DNA of 20,629 nucleotides. Source: a virus. The DNA lies in IMG/VR virus record IMGVR_UViG_3300049217_000180, positions 1 to 20,629 of that record; one strand, written 5' to 3'. The notes beneath the pieces are model-generated. The model did not search any database. It saw only the letters and a list, made by a program, of their open reading frames with translations, and was not told where the DNA came from. A program made the translations under genes and the position numbers. Positions 1 to 6,353 of the stretch are shown piece by piece; the first letter of the stretch is position 1, and each line of letters begins with the position of its first letter.

Positions 1-2
1 CG

Positions 3-581
3 CCTGGCACGTGGTATGTTTGGGCCTACGATCCATTGACGGGCGTAAGCGCCGTCAGCGGGCCTGTGGTGGTGGGCACGGCTGGGATTACGGACGTGGC
101 GGCGGTACCGGTGGCGACCGCGACCGCCGCCAGCTTGCTTGGTGGCAGTGCTGCGGGCCTGACGCCCGATCAACTACCTGCCGCAGCCCCGGCAGGCGAC
201 TCAGATGTTCTTCCGGTGGCGCAGGCCGCCAGCCCAAAGACTCTGTTGGGGCAAACCTTCGGGGCCATTTGGACCTGGGTAGCTGGACATTTGCCGGGGT
301 ACTTGTTGCCCCAGGTGACAATTGCGGCGAACGTGAATTTGACCAATAGCGCGCATAATGGCCGCATTTTGTCCGTGACCGCGACGGGCGTGACCATTAC
401 GGCGCTGTTGGCGTCTTTAGGGCCTGGCTTTATGGCCGTGCTCTTTAACGACTCAGGATCGACCGTTGCGGTGAGCGGAATCTCACTGAGTAGTGGCACG
501 ACTATCGCAGCGGGGGCGTGCGTTTTGTTGACGGGCAGAACGGTGGGCGGCACCTTGACGATCTCGGGACGGGTAATTTGA
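3..581 (+). CDS. Phage structural protein, C-terminal part (5' truncated)
   Basis: The frame is open from the left edge, so this is the last 192 residues of a longer protein. A TTG at 36 could serve as a start, but the upstream codons read as protein (GTWYVWAYDPLTG) and resemble the GTYYIWAQSG strand in the gene at 2290. I therefore take it as a continuation. The N-terminal part looks like the end of an Ig-like beta domain. An Ala/Pro-rich linker follows, then a Thr/Ser/Gly-rich beta segment (roughly residues 105-192). No catalytic motif is visible. Its neighbour is an esterase-like gene that starts on its stop codon (TTGA overlap at 578-581). A tail-fibre, appendage or decoration component is an inference from composition and context; the exact role is unknown. 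Confidence 0.6.
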   Translation, partial: PGTWYVWAYDPLTGVSAVSGPVVVGTAGITDVAAVPVATATAASLLGGSAAGLTPDQLPAAAPAGDSDVLPVAQAASPKTLLGQTFGAIWTWVAGHLPGYLLPQVTIAANVNLTNSAHNGRILSVTATGVTITALLASLGPGFMAVLFNDSGSTVAVSGISLSSGTTIAAGACVLLTGRTVGGTLTISGRVI

Positions 582-1996
582 CAACGCAAAATCTCACCAC
601 GGGCGGCCGTCTGTTGCTTGCCGCGCCGGGTTTGGTTTTGGAATCCGGCGCTGTGACATCCGGTGGTGGTGGGGGTAGCGTTTCCGCTATCTCCATCCTT
701 GGCGGTGGCGGGCAAAGCAATGCCAATTATGCCTTTTCCGATGGTGCTTATACCGCACTAGCCCAAGGTGTGGCGGCCCTTCTGGGGGCGGTGAGCTACA
801 CGGCGGCGCTGCTCTACGCCAATGATGGAATCGGGCTATTTAATCTTTCAACGCCCGATGGCAATGGAAATTATAGCGGCTCGTTCGTGAATAATTCGGA
901 CGCCTCGACCACGCTCAGTTGGTACAATAATTTCAGGTTTGGGAATTATACGGCGGCCGAGGCCAACGCGGCCACTTTGGCTACGGAGGTGGGGACGGCG
1001 ACGGTGGGAACATCTGGTGCGGCGTACCAAGCGGTGGTGGCAGCACTGAGCAGTGGCCAGCGCGCCGCGGCTGACCTGATGGTATGTTATTGGGGTGAGA
1101 CGGACAGCCTGCAATTCAATTGGGCGAATAAGGTTTTGATGGTTGCGTGCATAAAGCGCTGGATGGCGTTGGTGCGTGCAATGTATGGCAAGACGGCGGC
1201 ACAATTGCCGTTTTTGTGGATTATGCCGCCTTATGGCGGTGGTGCAGGGCAATTCGGCGGCCCATGCGCTGTGCGTGAATCCCTTGCTACGGTGTGCGCC
1301 GATGCCACGCAGAATTGCTTCTGGATTGGCCAGACCTATGACACGGTTTCGCGCAATGAAGCAGTGAGCGGAACGGGCTTGGCCAGCGGTGGCAACACCG
1401 ATGGTGGGCATCGCAGCGCGCTGGATAATGTGGCGCTGTTCAAGCGTGCCACGCTTGTGTCTGCCAGGGCAATCCTGGCCGCGCAGGGATTGAGCGCTGG
1501 CCTTGTGCCGAGCGGGTTAGGTGTAGGGTCCGGGCCGCGGGTGGCGAGTGCGAGTTTGAGTGGCACGGTGCTGACGGTGACAGTGGCGCATGATTCCGGC
1601 ACTGATCTGGTGGTGCCGCTGCTGGCGAGCGCCGGTGTGGGATGGGCACTTATGGACGGCGGAAACCAGTCGGCACCTGGCGCGATTATTTTGGCGACAG
1701 CGTGCAGCCGTGTGAATGCGAACACGCTGCAAGTGACATTGGCGAGCGCGCCGAGTAATGCTCACACGGCTTGCACATTGTTTTATGCTTTGCCTGAGAC
1801 GTTCAACACTTCGCAGCCTGACACTGAGATCGGGCGCGGATGCGCGGTTACGGATAATTATGGCACTGTGAGTGTGCCGGCTGGGTTTGACTTGAATTTG
1901 CTCATTGGCGCCGGGTGGCGCGTGAATATGCCCCTGCAATTCCCTATGACCGTGAGTGGCGGGGTGGCGAGTTCTGGTATTTTACTTTCATCTTAG
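578..1996 (+). CDS. SGNH/GDSL-type esterase, probably virion-associated (polysaccharide O-deacetylase-like)
   Basis: The 472-residue protein carries three blocks typical of SGNH hydrolases of the sialate/carbohydrate acetylesterase type. These are GGGGQSNANY with candidate nucleophile Ser47, YWGETDS near residues 171-177 (the GExD block), and a late DGGH block with candidate Asp275 and His278. After about residue 300 it turns Ser/Thr/Val-rich and beta-like, as expected for an appended virion or carbohydrate-binding domain. I chose TTG at 578 because it overlaps the upstream stop in a TTGA junction and the coding pattern begins there; an in-frame GTG at 518 would overlap the previous gene by 64 bp. 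The family removes O-acetyl groups from sugars. Here it would plausibly trim host surface polysaccharide during adsorption; the substrate is inferred, not shown. No signal peptide is seen, which fits a virion part. Confidence 0.72.
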   Translation: MTTQNLTTGGRLLLAAPGLVLESGAVTSGGGGGSVSAISILGGGGQSNANYAFSDGAYTALAQGVAALLGAVSYTAALLYANDGIGLFNLSTPDGNGNYSGSFVNNSDASTTLSWYNNFRFGNYTAAEANAATLATEVGTATVGTSGAAYQAVVAALSSGQRAAADLMVCYWGETDSLQFNWANKVLMVACIKRWMALVRAMYGKTAAQLPFLWIMPPYGGGAGQFGGPCAVRESLATVCADATQNCFWIGQTYDTVSRNEAVSGTGLASGGNTDGGHRSALDNVALFKRATLVSARAILAAQGLSAGLVPSGLGVGSGPRVASASLSGTVLTVTVAHDSGTDLVVPLLASAGVGWALMDGGNQSAPGAIILATACSRVNANTLQVTLASAPSNAHTACTLFYALPETFNTSQPDTEIGRGCAVTDNYGTVSVPAGFDLNLLIGAGWRVNMPLQFPMTVSGGVASSGILLSS

Positions 1997-2004
1997 GGTT
2001 CGCC

Positions 2005-2280
2005 ATGTCTGACAGTGACGACGAAAAAGTGAGCACGCTGAAAGTGCAGGTGGCGCAGCTTAGAAGTGATTTTTATGAGCACGCCAAGGAAACTAATACG
2101 TCCTTGCGCAAAATATTCGAGTTTATTTCCGAATATCTTGGCGCGCAAAAAGAGCGCGACAAGAATGCGGATACACGCAACCAAGCAGCCGAGTTGAGCG
2201 CTACAAAAATCATGGCCGCTGCGGCGGTGGCGGGGGTGATAGCGGCGACGGTGCAGCAGGTTTTTCACTCCTTACATTAA
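2005..2280 (+). CDS. Small coiled-coil protein with C-terminal membrane segment (XhlA-like)
   Basis: The 91-residue product starts at ATG 2005, behind the AGGG at 1995-1998; the frame is open further upstream, but that part overlaps the esterase. Residues 1-65 are charged and heptad-like (VSTLKVQVAQLRSDF, then LRKIFEFISEYLG), predicting a coiled coil. Residues 70-85 (IMAAAAVAGVIAATV) form one hydrophobic segment at the extreme C-terminus. This layout matches haemolysin XhlA-like and other small phage lysis-accessory proteins. It sits away from the main lysis cassette, between the esterase and the Ig-like gene, so a tail-appendage or membrane-anchoring job is an alternative. The architecture is seen; the function is inferred. 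Confidence 0.55.
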   Translation: MSDSDDEKVSTLKVQVAQLRSDFYEHAKETNTSLRKIFEFISEYLGAQKERDKNADTRNQAAELSATKIMAAAAVAGVIAATVQQVFHSLH

Positions 2281-2289
2281 GGAAAACGC

Positions 2290-3036
2290 ATGTCAGTTTT
2301 TTCACAAACGCCATATACGGGTGTGCCATCTTCATACGCTCTTCCCGTGGTTGTAATGACGCCGAGCAGTAGTGTTACCATTACCAGCCCGCCCACAACC
2401 GGCACCACCGGCACGGCGATGAACCTGGCGGGTACGGTCTCCCCATCTGGCACCGCGGTGACGGTGGGGCTTTCCACCAGCGCCACCGTGGCACCTGGCA
2501 CCACCGTGAATGCCACCGTGACTGGCACCGCATGGACGGCCAGTGTAACGCCTTCGACGGCCGGGACATATTATATTTGGGCGCAGAGCGGCAGCGCCGC
2601 GCCGGCGGTGAGCGCCGCCGTGACGATTGCATCTGGCAGCACCGCGTTGACCTTCTCGCTGGTCTCTGGATCGCCAGGCACCGGGGGGATTTCCACGGTT
2701 ACTCCGTCTTCTTCATATGCCGTCAATATGGTGACGCCTATCGCGCACGGGACTGCGGTTACACCCGCCGTGACGTTTGCGCAGGCGAGTGGCAACACGC
2801 TTTCTACCGCTCAATTCTGGTACGACACCAGCGCGACGGCGAGCAATCCATCGGGTGGAACGGTTGCCAGCGGCACGCTGAACTCATCAGTGGGTGGATC
2901 GACCGGAATTTCGTTCTTTAATCCCGCGCCGGCCCCGGCCAGTGCTGGGACGTATTATGCGAAATATCAGTTTGTTACCACCGGAACGGATTCCGGGACT
3001 TATACGTTTGTGTCTCAGGCTGTCACCGTCACGTAG
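2290..3036 (+). CDS. Ser/Thr/Ala-rich Ig-like structural protein
   Basis: The 248-residue protein follows an AGGAAAA ribosome-binding site 9 bp after the previous stop. It is almost wholly Ser, Thr, Ala, Gly and Val, with Cys and charged residues nearly absent, typical of extracellular beta-sandwich phage proteins. Two similar edge strands occur, AGTYYIWAQ (about residues 91-99) and AGTYYAKYQF (about 219-228), so it probably holds two Ig-like domains. The first also resembles the start of the truncated gene at the left edge. It is followed directly by a rho-independent terminator and is the last gene of the left module. A fibre, decoration or receptor-contact protein is likely; no enzyme motif is visible. 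Confidence 0.6.
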   Translation: MSVFSQTPYTGVPSSYALPVVVMTPSSSVTITSPPTTGTTGTAMNLAGTVSPSGTAVTVGLSTSATVAPGTTVNATVTGTAWTASVTPSTAGTYYIWAQSGSAAPAVSAAVTIASGSTALTFSLVSGSPGTGGISTVTPSSSYAVNMVTPIAHGTAVTPAVTFAQASGNTLSTAQFWYDTSATASNPSGGTVASGTLNSSVGGSTGISFFNPAPAPASAGTYYAKYQFVTTGTDSGTYTFVSQAVTVT

Positions 3037-3078
3037 TTTTTAGCCCCAGCGCCCTTGGGCAAGGCATATGGTTTAACG

Positions 3079-3103
3079 AGGCGCCTTTTGGTGCCTTTTT
3101 TTG
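3079..3103 (+). terminator. Rho-independent terminator between left module and tail operon
   Basis: A 7-bp stem AGGCGCC / GGTGCCT (one G-T wobble) with a TTTT loop occupies 3079-3096. It runs into seven T residues at 3096-3102. It lies 43 bp after the Ig-like gene and 17 bp before the sheath start, so it separates two transcription units unless read through. Confidence 0.8.
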
Positions 3104-3105
3104 TT

Positions 3106-3110
3106 GAGGA
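3106..3110 (+). promoter_or_regulatory. Ribosome-binding site of the tail sheath gene
   Basis: GAGGA ends 9 bases before the ATG at 3120 and starts 3 bases after the terminator T-tract. The sheath message must therefore begin inside or upstream of the terminator, or arise by readthrough. I see no convincing sigma-70 promoter in the 80 bp between the genes. Confidence 0.6.
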
Positions 3111-3119
3111 AAATCTGAA

Positions 3120-4709
3120 ATGCCGATTGTCCAACAGGGCGCTTTGAATACCACCGCGCTGACGGTGCCTGATATTTATGTGCAGATTGTACCGCCCCAG
3201 GCAGTGAATCTGAATGGGGTTCCTTCTGACGTTTACGGGGTTGTGGGGACCGCAACCTGGGGGCCGGTAGGCGTGCCGGTGGTGTGCAGCGGGATTGGCA
3301 CCTATACGACCTCGTTTGGTACGTTGCAGCCGCGGTTGTATGACATGGGCACTTATGTTGCCGTTGCTCAGCAACAGGGCGCGCAAAATTTCCGCTGCGT
3401 GCGCGTGACGGATGGGACCGATGTGGCGGCGAGTGCAATTTTGCTGACTTCCCTGGCTGTAACGGCAAAATATACCGGGTCTCTCGGCAACAGTTTGGTC
3501 ATCACGATTGGGCCGGGTTCGGCTGCCAGCACAACCAAGGTGACTGTGGCAATTCCGGGCTATACCACCGAAGTGTTTGACCGGATCGCCGGCACCGGCG
3601 GAACGTTGTGGACGAATGTGGCTGCCGCCATTAATAACGGCAACAGCCTGCAGCGTGGACCGTCTAATTTCATCACGGCTACCGCCAGTGGTGGCACAAC
3701 TGCGGCGCCCACAACTGCAACATCCTACGCCATGAGCGGAGGTACTGGCGTGACCTCGGCTGTTTCTGGAACCGATGGTGTGGGTTCCATGACGGATACG
3801 CTGGCCATCGGTTCCGATACCACCCATACGGGCATGTATGCGCTGCGCGGGTTGAAGTGCGGTATTGTGACCGTGTGTGACGTGACCAGCTATGCCGTGT
3901 TTCCGTCGATTGTGGCGCTCGCCCAGCAGGAGGCGTTTTACGCCATTCTGGCGGAGGCTGCGGGGCAGACATCTCCGTCCACATCAGTCAGCAACAAGCA
4001 ATCCGCCGGCATTGATACGCCGTGGGCAAAGGTCATGTATGGTGATTGGCTGTGGTGGCTTGATACAACCAATGGTTTGACGCGGCTGGTATCTCCCGCG
4101 GCATTCATGGCCGGGCGCCTGGCTAATCTTTCGCCCCAAAATTCCTCCCTCAACAAGTCGATTGTGGGGATTTCCGGATCGCAAAAAGTGGGTTTGGCCG
4201 GCAGCGGCCAGTCAAAAACATACGCATCGGCCGACCTCTCCGTTCTGGAACTTGGCGGCATGGACGTGATCACCACGCCGGTGCCGGGCGGTAATTATTG
4301 GTCCGCTCGGATTGGGCATAATTCGTCCAGCAATTCGGCTGTCAACGGGGACAACTATACCCGCATGACGGATTACTTGGCGACCACGCTGAATGCCGGC
4401 CTGGGGATTTATATCGGCGCGCTTATCACGCCGGCCTTGTTGTCCCAGATCACGGCGACGTTGAACAATTTCTTGCAGAACCTTGTGGGGCAGGGGTTGC
4501 TCAGCAAGACCATTGTGGCGTCCGGCCAGCCGCAATTGCCGTTTTCCGTGATCTGCAACGGCACCAATAACCCACTTAGCCAAACATCGCTGGGATATGT
4601 GCAGGCTGATATTGCGATTCAGTACACATCCATAAACGAAAAATTCATCGTGAACCTGCAAGGCGGCGTGACCGTGCAGACCACTGCCACCACCACCCTC
4701 AGCCAATAA
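3120..4709 (+). CDS. Contractile tail sheath protein
   Basis: The 529-residue protein has the length and layout of phage tail sheath subunits. The N-terminal region (PDIYVQIVPPQ, then SDVYGVVGTATWGPV, about residues 18-60) matches the usual sheath opening in which the gene product claims a loading or insertion region. The middle (about 150-330) is a variable Thr/Gly-rich domain. The C-terminal region (GGNYWSARIGHNSSS, then YTRMTDYLATTLNAGLG, ending IAIQYTSINEKFIVNLQ) is the conserved sheath handshake domain. It polymerises around the tube and contracts to drive the tube through the host envelope. It is the first gene after the terminator and is followed by the tube gene, the standard myovirus order. 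Start ATG has a good GAGGA site. Confidence 0.85.
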   Translation: MPIVQQGALNTTALTVPDIYVQIVPPQAVNLNGVPSDVYGVVGTATWGPVGVPVVCSGIGTYTTSFGTLQPRLYDMGTYVAVAQQQGAQNFRCVRVTDGTDVAASAILLTSLAVTAKYTGSLGNSLVITIGPGSAASTTKVTVAIPGYTTEVFDRIAGTGGTLWTNVAAAINNGNSLQRGPSNFITATASGGTTAAPTTATSYAMSGGTGVTSAVSGTDGVGSMTDTLAIGSDTTHTGMYALRGLKCGIVTVCDVTSYAVFPSIVALAQQEAFYAILAEAAGQTSPSTSVSNKQSAGIDTPWAKVMYGDWLWWLDTTNGLTRLVSPAAFMAGRLANLSPQNSSLNKSIVGISGSQKVGLAGSGQSKTYASADLSVLELGGMDVITTPVPGGNYWSARIGHNSSSNSAVNGDNYTRMTDYLATTLNAGLGIYIGALITPALLSQITATLNNFLQNLVGQGLLSKTIVASGQPQLPFSVICNGTNNPLSQTSLGYVQADIAIQYTSINEKFIVNLQGGVTVQTTATTTLSQ

Positions 4710-4724
4710 TAGGGAGCTTGCAGT

Positions 4725-5153
4725 ATGCCGAATATGAATCTGGGTAGTGACGCCCAAGTGATTTTGAATGGGCCATTTGGTTCCATTCAACTGGATAACA
4801 TTAGCGAAGTTCAGGCGATGCCGATGGAGAAGATTGTTTCTTCCTCCATCCTGGACGGCACCTCGATTAAGCGCACGGTGAATGACGGTGGCTGGAAAGT
4901 CACCATTTCAATATTGCGCAACGATAATACCATCGACGCTCTAGCGCAGCTCAACTACAATGCGCTGCTTACCGGGACGCCGATTCCGAACGGGTCTTGT
5001 CAGACGACGACCTATAACACCAAGACGGGAACCAGTTCCACCTACATCTATTCCGGCGCCGCCTTCAAAATCACAGACCTGGGAACCTATCAGAACGCCA
5101 AGGACGTGGTGCAGAAACTTGAGATTGAGGCGACCAGCCGGGCGGCTGCGTAA
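4725..5153 (+). CDS. Tail tube protein
   Basis: The 142-residue product lies 15 bp after the sheath gene behind AGGGAG. Size, position and character fit the tail tube subunit of myoviruses (P2 FII or Mu tube type). Residues 10-30 (DAQVILNGPFGSIQLDNISEV), a central strand region around DGGWKVTISILRND, and a C-terminal strand (AKDVVQKLEIEATS) fit the beta-barrel-forming hairpins that stack into rings. The tube would be the inner conduit that the sheath encloses. Assignment rests mainly on synteny (sheath, tube, chaperones, tape measure) and length. Confidence 0.78.
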   Translation: MPNMNLGSDAQVILNGPFGSIQLDNISEVQAMPMEKIVSSSILDGTSIKRTVNDGGWKVTISILRNDNTIDALAQLNYNALLTGTPIPNGSCQTTTYNTKTGTSSTYIYSGAAFKITDLGTYQNAKDVVQKLEIEATSRAAA

Positions 5154-5656
5154 TGGAGATTGAAGTACAGCCGCTCGACTATCTCGGGCAGATGAAACTT
5201 GCGGAGACCATGGCATTTTCCGGCATGGGGCGCGAATGGTGGAATGATACCATTCACGCCGCGAGTGTGCGCGCGATTGACGGCGTGCAGATTGCGCGAC
5301 CCACCAAAACTGTACATTTTCGAGACATTATGAGGCGCCTGGGCGATGATGGTATGGCCATTGTGGTTCAGAAGCACGCAGAATACCGTGAGCCTGGCGA
5401 GCCGCCCGATGTGATGGTGAAGAAGCTCAATGCACTAGAGCGCTGGGATTTGAAGCTGATAGCTGAGCACCGCTATGATGTGCCGGCCTGGGCTAACCTA
5501 GCCTATATTGCGTGCATGGTGCGGACGATTAATGGGGAAAACCTGGATTTTCCGGCGGACCTCAACGCGCTTTATGAGCGCGTGAAAATGCTTGGTATCC
5601 ACGGCATCGGCGCCGCGGCAAAAACTCTGACTGCGCCGGCGGAGGAAAATGAATGA
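5153..5656 (+). CDS. Putative tail assembly chaperone (gpG/gpE-like)
   Basis: The 167-residue protein starts at an ATG sharing one base with the tube stop (TAATG). It is charged, soluble-looking and mostly helical, and lies just upstream of the tape measure, where phages place the assembly chaperone that coats the tape measure before tube polymerisation. Visible features are an acidic/Pro stretch EYREPGEPPDVMVKKLN (about residues 80-96) and a short Ala/Glu-rich tail. No catalytic motif is seen. The next gene overlaps by ATGA, and I found no usable frameshift fusion. The role is inferred from order. Confidence 0.6.
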   Translation: MEIEVQPLDYLGQMKLAETMAFSGMGREWWNDTIHAASVRAIDGVQIARPTKTVHFRDIMRRLGDDGMAIVVQKHAEYREPGEPPDVMVKKLNALERWDLKLIAEHRYDVPAWANLAYIACMVRTINGENLDFPADLNALYERVKMLGIHGIGAAAKTLTAPAEENE

Positions 5657-5844
5657 GTGAAAGCCTGGAACAATCCCATTATGACGCAGTTTACCTTGTC
5701 ATGAATGGTTTGTTCCAGGATTATCGGAAGGCCATGGCTGCGCCGGAAGCTGAACGGAAAGCGCTGGTGGCGATTGTCCGGCGCGTGAAGGATGAGGAAC
5801 GCGCGGAAATGGTGGCGGCGGTGGCGAAGGGTATGGGGGCGTGA
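5653..5844 (+). CDS. Small helical protein, putative second tail assembly chaperone
   Basis: The 63-residue product overlaps the previous gene by ATGA and has a strong GGAGGAA site at 5641-5647. It is helical and highly charged (SLEQSHYDAVYLVMNGLFQDYRK, then RKALVAIVRRVKDEERAEMVAAV). It occupies the slot of the T (or E') half of the G/GT chaperone pair, usually made by frameshifting. Here it appears as a translationally coupled separate gene. The role is inferred from position only. Confidence 0.5.
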   Translation: MSESLEQSHYDAVYLVMNGLFQDYRKAMAAPEAERKALVAIVRRVKDEERAEMVAAVAKGMGA

Positions 5845-6353
5845 AACGGTTTGCGAGCGTGGTGGCGTTTCAGGCGTTTCTCCGCGGCGATCTGCCTGGA
5901 CGCATTGCGCGCGGCAAGGCGGCGGGGATTGCCGCCGGCGCGGAACTTGTGCGCGCGGAAATGACCGGCGAGATTGGAACATACCAGAAAGGTGACGCGC
6001 CGTTTCCCGATTGGGAACCTCTGCGCCCCGGAACGCTGCATGGATTTGGGCCGCTGCCTGGCAAGATTGCGAATGGCCACGCGCCGCCCGATAATCCTTT
6101 GCTGGCCGGTGGTGCGATGCGAGAGAGTATCGGCGTGAAGGTAGATGGTGATTATGCCTCCATTGGCACGGATGACCCTGTGGCAGTGTACCAGGAAATG
6201 GGTACAGAGAAACGTGGCGTGCCGTTTGTGACGGGCGAGACTTCGGAGCCGGGCATCGAGGCGCGCTCCTTTATCGGGCGCGCTGGATTCAGGACATCGC
6301 CGGACGTGGCGATGGCGATAAGCAGGGCGATCATTGCGGAGATAGTGAAATGA
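5841..6353 (+). CDS. HK97 gp10-like / virion morphogenesis (tail completion) protein
   Basis: The 170-residue product begins at GTG in a GTGA overlap. The N-terminal helix (IARGKAAGIAAGAELVRAEM) is followed by PLLAGGAMRESIGVKV, then ASIGTDDPVAVYQEMGTEKRGVP and ARSFIGRAGF. That sequence of a pre-hairpin DxGxMR-like motif, an 'IGTDDPVAVYQEMGT' strand-turn and a closing 'RSFI' is typical of HK97-gp10-like and Mu virion-morphogenesis proteins. These act at the head-tail or tail-terminator interface. Members normally sit upstream of the sheath/tube genes; here it lies between the chaperones and the tape measure. It is translationally coupled on both sides. Confidence 0.65.
   Translation: MKRFASVVAFQAFLRGDLPGRIARGKAAGIAAGAELVRAEMTGEIGTYQKGDAPFPDWEPLRPGTLHGFGPLPGKIANGHAPPDNPLLAGGAMRESIGVKVDGDYASIGTDDPVAVYQEMGTEKRGVPFVTGETSEPGIEARSFIGRAGFRTSPDVAMAISRAIIAEIVK

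Noticed and set aside
11-349. 112-codon plus-strand frame at the left edge
   Set aside because: It overlaps the partial structural gene in another frame and gives an Arg/Gly-rich product without protein-like character.
3015-3827. 270-codon minus-strand open frame
   Set aside because: It is antisense to the tail sheath N-terminal half and crosses the terminator. The His/Arg/Gly-rich translation is that of a shadow.
5615-5656. Programmed -1 frameshift joining the two putative tail chaperones
   Set aside because: The -1 frame has TGA at 5650-5652 just before the second ATG, and no canonical slippery heptamer is present in frame. An ATGA-coupled restart with a GGAGGAA site explains the pair.
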